Shown: piece after piece, positions 44,101 to 56,100 of the stretch
Position numbering within the stretch: the stretch's first letter is position 1
Layout of the letters: the number at the start of each line of letters is the position of its first letter
Assembly (NCBI GenBank): GCA_016617855.1
Contig: JAECUM010001767.1
Coordinates: 87,818-151,817, forward strand
Direction of reading: 5' to 3'
Length of the DNA: 64,000 bases
Origin: Megalonaias nervosa
Taxonomy: Eukaryota > Mollusca > Bivalvia > Unionida > Unionidae
The notes under the pieces: model-generated
Databases searched by the model: none
The model's input: the letters and a program-made list of their open reading frames with translations, nothing else
What the model was told of the DNA's origin: nothing
Position numbers and translations under genes: made by a program

Positions 44101-47100
44101 ATTCATCAGCTTTGTAACAGTGGAGTTACTCTGCTTTCAGTTTGCACAGAGTGAAAATATTTCCTTTAAACTGACACTCACCATTTGCTATCCATTGGCT
44201 GTATTTCACATGAAACTCTTAAGCTGCATCACATATGTTAGGAGACCAGAGATGGCCAACTTCATTTACCTCTACACCAAATGTATTATGGTTGGGTAAT
44301 GTATATTTGAGGACAAAACCATGTTGAAGAGTAAAATATATTTCTTCAGTAATACTTATCCAGTCATAATGTGGACACAGCTTCCCACCTGGAAGAGCAT
44401 GGTCATCCACTCAAGTAGTTACTGATGATTTGTTGCCAGTTTCTTTTATACAAGTGGAGATCACTTTGACTTCTTGGCAAGCAGACAACCCTTTAGCGCA
44501 TTTGTTGCTAAAACAAGCCAAAAGACATTATGAATGGTTTTTTTATTAGCTTGGGAGGACTGCATTTACAAGAATGTGGATGTATTGCTAATTATTATGA
44601 ATGTGAAAGTATTATCAAACAAATATATTTTACTCAAAATATTGGTTTCTTTATGTTAGCCTTTAAGTTTTGCTTATTAATTTATTCAGATCCATATGTA
44701 TCTTAATGAATACATGTTTCTGCCAGAGATGGAGCTATGGTATTGTTTTGAACTTGAAATCAGTAGCTTGTGGGTTCAAATCTTATCTGGGTGTAACAAA
44801 TTGTACACTGTGAGACATAAGGAACTTTGTAATTTCTTGTTTGTATTTGATTAACTGGTTTTGATGGACAAATTAACACTTGGTTCCTGTAATCATGTGG
44901 AAACCATTTAACATTGAATAAGACTGAGACTAAGACAGTTGTCTTCCTTTATGCAGTTCCTTTCAAATCCTTCAAAATCTCTGCATATATAACATAATCG
45001 CCTTTATTAGCATCATTACATCACATAATATCAATATTAGCAACATTGCATCACAGAATCATTCCATGACATAATAAATATTAGTATCCTTTCATTACAT
45101 AGTATAATTCTAAGCATCGTTAAATCACATCTGACTGCTCTGGTGGTCTAAGTGGTTTGATCATCCACCTTGGATGGGGGAAGTCACGTGTTCAAACCCA
45201 GCCGAGTCATACCAAAGGCTTATATAAAATGCACTCAGCATTAAGAGGTTAGTGTTAGGACTGCTCAGCCTTGTGTCAGGATAATGTGACTGAATGTCTG
45301 CAGCATGATACCAAAGTGCTAGGCATCACCTTAAACTGCCACACTGCAGACATTTTTGCAATATGTCTCATATTGTTAAAACTATGTTAAAAATATTTAA
45401 AAGAAAACAAACATTTGAATTGCAGCTTGTTTCATAAATTTCATACCAAATGAATTTAGACGTAAGATCCTCTAAGTCTGTTGCATAATTTTTTTTCTTT
45501 TCTTTTTGCAGGAATAGCATATTAAAGTTGGCCTCTTGAAGTGTTATTGTTTGGTAAGCATTTTGAATAAATGGGATTTATATGGTTGAAAATCAGTGTA
45601 TTTATTCATTCTAGCACTCTTGAGTTGCCCTACAGCATGGAGACCAAAACTCCCTCCACCAAGAAGAGTAACTTTTTGACATCAGACAAGCCCAAGAAGA
45701 TGGCCCAAACCAACCAACAGAAACTAAAAGGTTGGTTAGCTATAGTTTCTTTTAAATGAATATGGCTGGCTGGCTTTTAGTTTAATATAGTTTGATAAGT
45801 ACATACTGCTTTGAAAACATCTTCAAAAAGAAATCACCCATAATTGGCAGCATTTCCTTAGCATGAGCTAAATGTTTTTTTTTTCTTCAAGATTTCTGAA
45901 GTATGTTGAAAATTCTTTAGATAGATTTTTAGAATTTTTATTTTATCAAACCCCATGTAAACTGAATGGCTTGACAATGATGCTTTATCATACTTAAAGG
46001 GATTTTAATATTTATTCCTTGTGTATGAAAAAAATGACCTCTGTTCTCACTGTAATCTTTTAAGTTCTTGTTGTTTATTTATTTTTCGTGTGTGTAAACT
46101 CCTTGATCATTCTGTTCAAAGCGTGAATGTTTGCTGATGCAGGCCTGTCAGTCATTCAGCATTGAACCTCTCTCTCTAAAATTATTTGTGTTGGTTTTCC
46201 ATTCTTGTGATGCATAAAGCATCGGACAAATGTATGTGAGGCCAGGTGTATTACTAATTCATCAACATGCAGCCCATTTTAGCTAGATGTATAAACATCC
46301 AATTTCTTGTATTGTACCAATTTAGGTAAAATCATTATTTCTTTGTCCATCCATTTGTCTATTGCAAAAAAATAGCCTGTGCAGCATCTGCCATAATGAT
46401 TGGGGGATGTAGTGAACATGATCTATATGTTGTTACAGTCTAATGAATATCTCCATAGTTATATCATTAACAAAAAACAAATTGGTTTTCATGTTAAATA
46501 GACAAATTTCTCTGTCAAAGACATTACCTGATCACGTTAACATTAGGATTATTCTCTGCTACCTCCAAATCCTGCCCTCCTTGATAAATGAAAAAATATC
46601 TTTATCTCTATATAGAATATAGGTGAAGGGAAGCCACTCTTACAGGCTAACTCCCCTTTATTCCTTCAGGGTGGCTACCAGTATCCTGAATGTAACCAAT
46701 TTGAATTTTTGCTTACAACTGTTTACAGTGCTGCTTACTGGAATCTATATTAATATTTGCTTAATTTTGACCATTTGCCATTTATTTTCAATGGTATAGC
46801 AAGTCCAAATATTGTTATACATCATGCATACAATATTTTCATGATTTCTGATGATTCGTATTGTTGCATAAAAAGTACTGTTCATCATTATCCATGTGAT
46901 TTCAGATAGTATTTTAACATACAAAAGTTTCACATTTTATTGATACAAATCGTATACTAATGCATATTATCCAGATGTAGCTAGGCATTTCCACCTTCAG
47001 CATGTCTGCTCCACATGTTATGAAGTGGACAGTCAGCTGTTTAACGCCATGTTAGAACTGGTTTGTTTAACACTTTGTTAGAATTAGTCAGGAATGTGAT

Positions 47101-50100
47101 GTCAACATGCTTCCTACTTGACCTTACATCTCTGGTGATCCTTCATCAAGCTGAAAAGGCTGGAAGTGATCATGCCCAGGATACAGTAAACTGTATCACC
47201 AGGGTAGTCAACAGGGTGGCTCACCAAAAGATTTGAAATGTCTTACAGCTTCTTGTAATATGGATTTGATTAGGAAACACTCTGTATTCTTCTCTCAATG
47301 ACACATGATGACCATGCACTTCCTCCATTTCATTTTCCCATTCTGTTTGAGAGTCATATTGAAGAAGTGTGAAAGCAAGTGGCACAAGAGTTGCTCCTTC
47401 AGTTTTCCATTTCAACCCCCTGTCTCTGGTCAAATCTATCAGGGAGTGTACAAGTAGGGACATTCAATGTCAGAGAGATTGGATTTTCATGGCCAAGCGA
47501 ATTATAAGCAGCCATATGTCCCTAAATTACACAAGCAGGCATCAAGGGAGGATGGAGAAAAAAGTTCGTCTTCACCAGCCTCCTGCCAATCATAAGCAAC
47601 TTACCATTCCCCACCCACTAGCCACCCAAGTGTCGGCACTAGAGATGTCAAAATTTTAGGAATCTTCTACCAGGTACCCGTTACTGCCAGTTACGCAGGT
47701 ACATGATGAAAGGGAAATTGTATTAAATGTGAACCTGAACTACTTTGTTGTCGGGTCACACATGCCAACCCCCAAGAGAGGTATAAGCGTAATTATTACT
47801 AATATAGGTGGCAGAAAGCATAAATGGAGCATAAAAAGAGCACTCTGTATTCTAAATGACATAAATACCCAAAAAAATACTGTATGAAAAACATACATTT
47901 ATTTTTGCTACTTACCTGGATCTGCAGTTAAAATGTTCGTCCCAAATCAGCTAAATCCATGTGGATTAGTAGTTAGTACAATAGTATAGACGGAAAAAGA
48001 AACTGGTAAATTATATATGCATAACAGTGTGGTTTCACATTCAAGAAACCCGTCTGTTTTCTTGGAACTGGTTGATGTACAGACTATAAATAGAAAATAA
48101 GGAAACTAGACAAAAGTCTAAAAACTAACATGGGCTCGTATCGTCGTTTCCAATTTAACAATCGTCGTTTCCAATTTAACAATCAGTCATTTATGTACTA
48201 TGTAATAATAATAAAAAATAATTTATAATAGATTTAGGATGTCATTTTGCTTTTGCCAGTGAGAGTGCAGCTTTCCATTCACTGAGTTGCACTTGCATAT
48301 TATGCGTGCATGATCATGTCGAGCGGTAGCGTAGGAAAAAGGTCTAGCATTCCTTAAATGTATGATAGTAAAGCAAACTTGGTACAGGCAATACAAAATT
48401 GAATGCCTGATGAGCTGGGCATTGATACCAAACTTATAACCCTATGTAAAATCTAGCTTGAAATATCAGCGTTGATTCTTAAATAGGTCGCGAGAAAGGA
48501 GAGAAGTGTCCTTCTTGTATTAATATATAGTACATGTATGACAAGTAAATTATAAGGAACGATATAAGCCCCTGTGATGCACACATGACACAAACCTCAA
48601 GCTGTAATTGTTATTCCGTGTCTCAATCTGAACCTGGAAACTTGGGAGGGGGGGTTGTTTGGGTATTTGTTTGATTTTTTGTTAAAGGGGTACCCGGTTG
48701 TCCATGTTATTACCCAGGTTATTATCAGTGGGTGGGTACTTGAATACCTGGGTACCCATTGGCATGTTTAGTGGGCACCAGATTCCATGTTTTTTGCCAG
48801 ACAATCAGCCTATTCCAGGAAAATGATTGGGTCATATAAGTTGTTTCGGATGGTCTCCAGATCTCATTCATCCTGCCCCCTCCATTTTCATTGTTCCCCA
48901 TAATGATTCAACTCCCCAACAGTCTCATGAATGCAGTCATGCTGCAGAAGGAAACAGCTTTTGCTGTTGAAATGGGCATTAGAGATGGCCAGAAAACCAC
49001 ATACCAAGGATTTCTACTTCAGAATCTTTCTGGTTATATAGTCCAATGGCAACAGAGACTTGTGATAGAATTAAGCAGGTTCAATTAGTTTATTTCTACC
49101 CCAGATTTTAAGATGGATATGGCAAGATCTATCCATCATTTAGTGCAACTCAACAAATACAGATGTGTACTTCATACACTAATTCATAAGGCATCTTGTA
49201 AATAACATCACTTCACATCCTTAGCATATTATTCCAATTCTACATTATTCCATTTGGCCTCAGTCGAAGTGACTGGATCTTTGTCAAGATTTTGGACTGC
49301 ATCATATCCCACTTCAGGACATTTTCCTCCACAGCAATGGCAACATACCTGGAAGACATTGCAACAGTATTCGGTAAGTTTGGTTGTGATGCACATTATG
49401 AATAACCTCTTTCCTCTCATTTGCAGTCTCAGGTGAATGATCAGTGTAGAGAAGTAGGACTTTATCACTTTTCAGAATTTTGTCCATCTGGGTATGGAGT
49501 TCTTCACGCCTGTCAGCTTAGTGCATCTTCCCACCAAATTCTTGGTCCCTGGTAACTGAGTGGTCTAAAACATTTGCCATTACTAATCACAGCCATCTCA
49601 CCTCTGTTTTCATGGGTTTGAGCTTCAGGCTTGGCCATCATGGTTTTTATGAGAAAGCTTGACAGTAGCTTACTGTGGGTTGGTGGTTCTTACTGGGATT
49701 TCCTGGGTTCTTTTACTGGCTGCCATGTATAGCCTAATGTGTGTGCTGAAAATTGGCATTAAACCAATAGCACCAACAGCAACCTCCCAAATGCATCCTT
49801 CATGTGTCATGCATAATAAAAGGTGTCAACTATGATGTTGATTTTGGCAAGGGAGTTTCTTCATCTCTTGGCCTATTCAGTGCAGTGACAGACTTATTAC
49901 ACTTCGGCTGTCCTTACATGCATCCACTGCAGATGACCCATCTAGCACAGTGGCACCTTATCTTGTGTCATTTAGATCACCATATTACATCCTACCAATG
50001 TGTGACTCACTCTTCATTGGCAAAACAGGCAGTGGGAAGTTGTGGGAATACCATTAGAAACTTTACAACCAGAAATAACAATCTATTCAGATACGAGTCT

Positions 50101-53100
50101 GTCAGGTTGGGAGCAGACTTGCTACTGGACTTTGTGATGGTTAATAGCAAGTGGATGCTGAAAGAGAAGGCTCTTCATATCAGCCACATGGAAATGAAAG
50201 CCAATCTCAGCAGTTCCAATGCTTGGGTGGAACACATGCAAGGAAAGACAGTCCTGATAATGTCTGATAATTGGTTGTAATGATTTACCTTTCCAAACAA
50301 GCGAGGATGAAACCACCAGACCATTGCCTCCTGATATGGGAGTATCTTCATTGCTGTTCTCAATATCAGATGAATATTCAAGTCCAACACATCATGGGCA
50401 GGCTCAATTCCAGGCCAATTCATTATCACGAAGAGTCCACCTGCATTATAGACCGCTCCGGTGGCCTAGTGGTTAGAGTGTACGCCCTGGATATGGGAGG
50501 TCGTGGGTTCGAACCCGGTTGAGTCATACCAAAGACTTCTAAAAATGGTACTAACAGCTGCCTCGCTAGGTGCTCAGCATTAGGAGGTTAGTGTTAGGAC
50601 TGGTCGGCCTGGTGTCAGGATTATGTGACAGGGAGGGTCATCATGCTACATGTCTGCGGCATGATGCCCCAGTGCTAGACATCACTTTAAACTGTGACAC
50701 TGCAGCGATATGACTGAAAAATTGTTAAAGCTACATTAAAAATCTAAATCACACACACACACACCTGCATTATATGGAGTGGCAGACCTGCCAATTCTTA
50801 CGATTTTGCCGTAAGTCTTACAAAATTTTTTTCTTAAAATACGGCCTAAAGGCATAAAACCAAAAACTATGGAAAAATGATCATTGCCAAAAAATCTGGA
50901 AAATTTATTCTTCCATGTTTGATTTGGATCCAGATTTCATATTACAATTAGTGAAATTAGTCAGGGAACCAGACTAACTTTACAGCAGCACTTCAGACGC
51001 TTTAAACTGCACCTATTTGTTCATGCAAAGCATCTGCATGATCAAACTGTTGATTATAGAATTTGTTAAAAATGGCATCCAGCAAGTGATGCATATTTAA
51101 GATGAAAGAGAAAGTAAGCATCTTGAAAAGTGTTAATAACCAACACCGAAGAATAAAAAGGAATGTTCAGATTCTTGTGAATAAAAGCTGGAAGGGACAC
51201 AATTATCTTTATTGGACATCATGTGCCAATTTGAGTATGACTCGTGGAGGGAGATATGATTGCTGTCAGCTGAGTTTGTGCAACTGTACTAGTGGTAAAT
51301 AAAGTCTATGCGTACTTTACAAACTTTTCAGTTGAACATTATGTTTATCTTCGCTGCATGTTTCGAACACTGAACTATTAATTACGTTTTTGAGCTTTAC
51401 AATAGCAGTTTATGATATTTTTTTTACACCTTACTGAAAACTGGTCAAACTTATGGAAAAAAATCAACAGCCTTACTGAGACAGACTTGTCAGGATTGGC
51501 AGGTCTGGAGTGGTTTCTTCATCCATCAGTATTCCATCAAGTCTGCACTCTCTGGAACAGACTGATACCAGACCTGTTTATGACGAGGTGTAGGAACAAA
51601 CTACCCACCTTTGTCCCTCATATCCAGACCCTGAAATATTGGCTGTTGCCACCCTTTCAGTCAGCTCTGAGGGAATCTGCAGACACCTTCTCTCCATAAG
51701 TTCTGATTCTGAAAATTATGAAAAAAATGACATCCTAGATCATTGATCTAGTGAAAGACATACCCCAAAAAATGTATGGTACTCTCACATTGCTTAAACA
51801 GCCAAGATTGTCATTAGCCCATCCATATCCAAAGAAAGTGACTCTTCTGGACCTTGTCTAGGATGCCTTGTGTGAAAAGGAGTTGGAATCTTGAGTGTTG
51901 TGGAGAGGATCATAACATTTAGAAGGTCCTGCACTTTGGGAGTGAGTTTTCATTGATGTTACATCATTGGCATCACAACACCCTCAGCCTCCATTCCCAA
52001 ACTGGTTAATTTCTTTTCTTTTCTCTTTGAGGACAAGAAGTTCTCCCCTGTTACAAACAATGATATAGGATGTGTTCAGACACATGAAAGAGATGATATT
52101 GGCCACAGCAAAGACCATTCTGACTTGCTGTCCGATTTCAGTTTATTTAGGTGACACTCACTTGCCTTGTTCCCGAAATCTAACCTTTCCTGGGTGTTCA
52201 TGGTGCTCAATTTATTTGAGTTTGAATCTCTGCCTTCCATGTCACTGAGGCAGTTCTGGTACAAGACTTGTTTCCTAAAAGTGCTAGCATCACCTTGCAG
52301 GGTGAGTGAACTGAATGACCCAAACTACATGCAGTTCTGTTGTGATGGTTCAGTCATTCTAATGACACAACCTGGTATTGTTTCTAAGAAGAGATTTCTA
52401 TCACTCCAGAACAAACGAGTAACCAGGGTCTGCAGTGGACTTCAAAAACCCTGAAAACACTAAAGTTTCCTTTTGGCCTTAAAAATTTTAGAAAAGCCTA
52501 AAACTTAAAACCGAATGACAGCTGAATAAAAAAATATCAGAAAAAAATGATGTACAGCTCTACCCCAATGCCACACAGAATGCTTTTTTGCACATGTTGT
52601 TTTTTAGACTCGCTAACAGTCGAGAAAGCTTGTGAATTATGCAAATTAAAAACATCCTGTCATTTTATTCTATCCATTTTATAGTCCCATAACTGCACAT
52701 TGTTATCAATATTTTTAGAAAGAGCAACAGTTTTACCCTCTTTCAAGATATTTTTAAAATTTAAACATATATAATACGCCTTGCCTGAAATTGAGTTTTG
52801 AACTAAGTGAGTCAGGCATGGAATCTAAACAGGAAGATGCATTGTCAACATGGTGGAAGTAGTACATACAGTTAGTGATATCATTCTAAAGGCTTGAAAA
52901 TATGTTACACTGCAAAAGTATGTCAAATTTTGGACCAAAATAGGCACACCATATAACAATTTCTTAACTTTTAAATCACCAGATATGTAATTTTAATAGA
53001 TCTGATTACCAGCTTAAGAGGTATAGACTAATAGACCAGGAAAGAAACATAAATATGTAGTTATGAGGCCATGGTACATCCAAAAATGTTTGTATTACTC

Positions 53101-56100
53101 CTTAAAAATGCTATTTCAAAATACCTTGATCACAGTAATAGTAAAACACATTTCTAAGCAAGTTGGCTTTCAAAACCGGAATATGCACATATGGTTTGAA
53201 AGGGACAGGACGTTTTTTCTGTGTGATACAAATCGAAAGTGTGGAAGGGATAAAGTAGAGGCAAGGAAGGCTCTTGAAAAGCAGCAGAATGAGAAGCTTC
53301 AAGAGCTTAAAGATTCCATATAAAAAAAAATGTATAGGTCCTAGGACAGGATATTGTATATAGTTTACAGTGTATTAACTATTAACCATATAAAACTGCA
53401 ACACTAAATATGACATTGGCTAAATGTTTACATTTCTTTAATGGATTATTTGCTTGGCAATGTGCAAGAGGACATTTGTGTTGAAATTTCTTAGTGCTTG
53501 CAGATATTTGTTTTATAGTTAATTGTTAGTTTTCACTTTCTCTTCATTTTCATTTTATTTAGAAACAAACTAGAAAGCATACTTTATCAAACTTTTAGTA
53601 AATGTTATGCTGACCATGGAGATAAAAATCTTGTAACTACTTTGTGTCTTGAGCCTCCAAAACGTTTCTAAAACCTTGAAAAATCCTTTAAAAAAATCCC
53701 CTGAAATTTTCAAATTTAATTTTACTTCTAACCCTGAGTAACTATTTGCCCTCACTCCTCAATCAACCCATCAAGAGAAGCAAAGCTGTAGAATCTCATA
53801 TGTGCACACAGTGACCATCTGTGGCATAAGTAGAATATGTTCAGCAGCCACAGAAGAATATTCTTACCACTTTAGCAAGACATAACCCTACAGACACTGG
53901 CCACTTGGATAAAGGAAGTTATTAAATGAGAGTACTCTGAAGTCTCACAAGATCAGGTTGAGCTAATGAAGATTTCAGTTTATGAAGTACAATAAATTGG
54001 CCTTTGAACATAATTCAAGACATAGTGGGGTCAGATGGCTGGTATGTCTAGTCTGCATTGTGACTTGACCTTGCAATGGAGAAAACTGAATATTGTTGGG
54101 CCTGTGTGAGCTGCCCAGACAGTTACCATGCCCTGTTCATGAAAGTGCAACCTCAAACCTGGGCATGACCTAACCATTTTCACTGGATTTGCCTGGGAAA
54201 CATCTGAAAGTAAGAGGGCAAGTAATAAGGTGCTAAATCGCAGAGGGATATATCTTCCACATGTATGAAACAGTGACTCAGGTTGTGCTAAATTAATGTT
54301 AGGAAAAGTTCATACTTTCAGTGGAGCAGTCATGTTTCTGCTGGGTGATGATAAAGGTTGGATGCTCAGCATTTCCTCCTTCTCTTACCTATTCTCTGAA
54401 TGTTAATGTGATTGGGTGTATTGTGTATTAGATGGTAAATTTGTAGTAAATTATGTTTATCGATAATACTGACCCAATCACAATACTAAAATACCGTCTA
54501 ACCCTTCCCACCAGTTGAGCATTCAGTTAAAGGTTTTGCTGTAGTTAAAACGGAGTATATTTGGGATTCTGGTAACCACCTAGTTGGAATAGAGGGGAGT
54601 TAACCTGTAAGAGTTGCTTCCCATTGTTTATATACTGTATATAGTTTTTTCATCTTTTAGAGAGTAATCTGAATTTTAATGTGATTGGGTAAGTATTATT
54701 GGAGAAATGTGCTTTTCTAAAGAATTCCCTTTTTAATTTTACTGTATTGTACTCTTTTATAAATCCATACATTAAAACTATTTCCATTAATATTCTGCTG
54801 CCAGTACAACTACTGATCTTTGATTGTGCATACATTTATTAATGTGAAGATGTCTTTCACTCTTTCAGTCTTACTCTCTCTTGATGTCTCATATTAACAA
54901 AAAGAATGTTAGTTGTGATTTAATGTATTCAAATTTTAATAATGGAACAGTTAGAAGAGAAATATAATCAACAAAACTAATGCTATAACTTGCTTTGTAT
55001 ATACTTAATTGTATAAGCAGAGATACTTTATCAGCTAATCTGTTGATGGAGAAACTAACAGTATATTTAAGTTTATTTAGATAAGAGATAACCTGCAAAT
55101 TAATTCCATGCGAATAGCCTGCTCCTAACCAAATTGTCAGATACTTGTACTTACAGTTAAAACGTGTATTTTGCAAGGGTCAAAACTTGCATGTTACCCA
55201 TAATTAGAAAATGCCTGACAGTGACTTTGCATAAAATATCTTAAAGATAATAAGAACAAAAATAATAAGAATATGTTAACATATTAAATATGTTTCTTTC
55301 ATTTAAAGCAAGATTAAATTCTTCAGTTAAAACATTCTTTAAATATAATTATGTTTAAAATCCTATAATGGATACTAACCTAAATCATACTTTTCTGGGT
55401 TAGGTTAAGTTTTTGCATTTTGCTCATGACCACAGATATTTTTCCACCCAAAACCATATACAGCAGGACAAAACAAACTTTGTGGTCAAATAAATTTGCA
55501 ACTACAAAGTCATATCTCTATTTACTAAATTCAGACGAAAAATTTGAAATACAATTGTATGTAAAGTTCCAAAGTTGAAAAATTGTGTGGATACAATAGT
55601 CATACCTTTCTGTCCATGTGTCACGTATTCTGCAAGTTCATTTCGTTTAGATAACTTAGGAAAGCTGTCATTGACTGAAATCAGATTTTGTTGTGCTTGT
55701 TTTTTAATATTATGAAGACCGAGGTCAGGTTTGATTTTCACATTTGTGTCTGAATGAGCCTACTACCATTATCCAAGAGTATGCTCCCTTATCAATAGAC
55801 GGTGAGGTTCACCATTGTGGATATTGTCTCACAAGCACAATGTAGTTCCTGTACAGCATGCATATGGTACATTATGTACAAACAAGAAAGAAAAATTTAG
55901 ACAGTTTGTCCAATATATATTGTAAGCAAACAAGTAGGATTGGTTGCAATTATTATATCAAACATGCTTACAATACACATACTGCAGACTTTTATAACGA
56001 GTACTGTCATGCCTCAGATGTGTGTTTAATACTGATAATGGTTATAGCTGAATGACTTGTGGATTTTTGCATACTGATAATCTTTATAGCTGAATAACTT

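Larger units (their letters stand above)
46525..54700 (+). mobile_element. DIRS-like element, copy 3, with inverted terminal repeats and five nested insertions
   Basis: Left terminal repeat (about 46525-46700) is the approximate reverse complement of the right one (about 54550-54695). Shared blocks include 'gtaaccacc'/'ggtggctac', 'ggggagtta.cctgtaagag' and 'aatgt(t)aa.gtgat'. Inside, + strand fragments occur in DIRS order. RT: FQFYIIPFGLS near 49230, decayed YLED at 49346-49357, LLGLFSAVTDLL. RNase H and thumb: KTVLIMSDN, IQVQHIMGRLNSR near 50250-50410. FFIHPS, then LPTFV near 51600. Tyrosine recombinase: LASPCRVSEL with the box I arginine at 52299-52313, ATWIKEVIK near 53905, and box II as ISVYEVQ at 53972-53992 (normally HxxR, so inactive). 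Insertions at 47640, 49543, 50451, 50783 and 52424 split it. Many stops; not functional. Confidence 0.8.

Noticed and set aside
49804..50280. 158-codon open frame as a host gene
   Set aside because: Encodes RT-end and RNase H-like segments (LLHFGCPYMHPLQ, MSDN) of the DIRS-like element.
50451..50525. tRNA gene with perfect B box
   Set aside because: The cloverleaf is not complete, the sequence continues into a SINE body with a (ca)n tail, and it is flanked by a 13-base target duplication.
52167..52454. 95-codon open frame as a host gene
   Set aside because: It is the tyrosine-recombinase box I region (CRVSEL) of the DIRS-like element, running into an inserted transposon.
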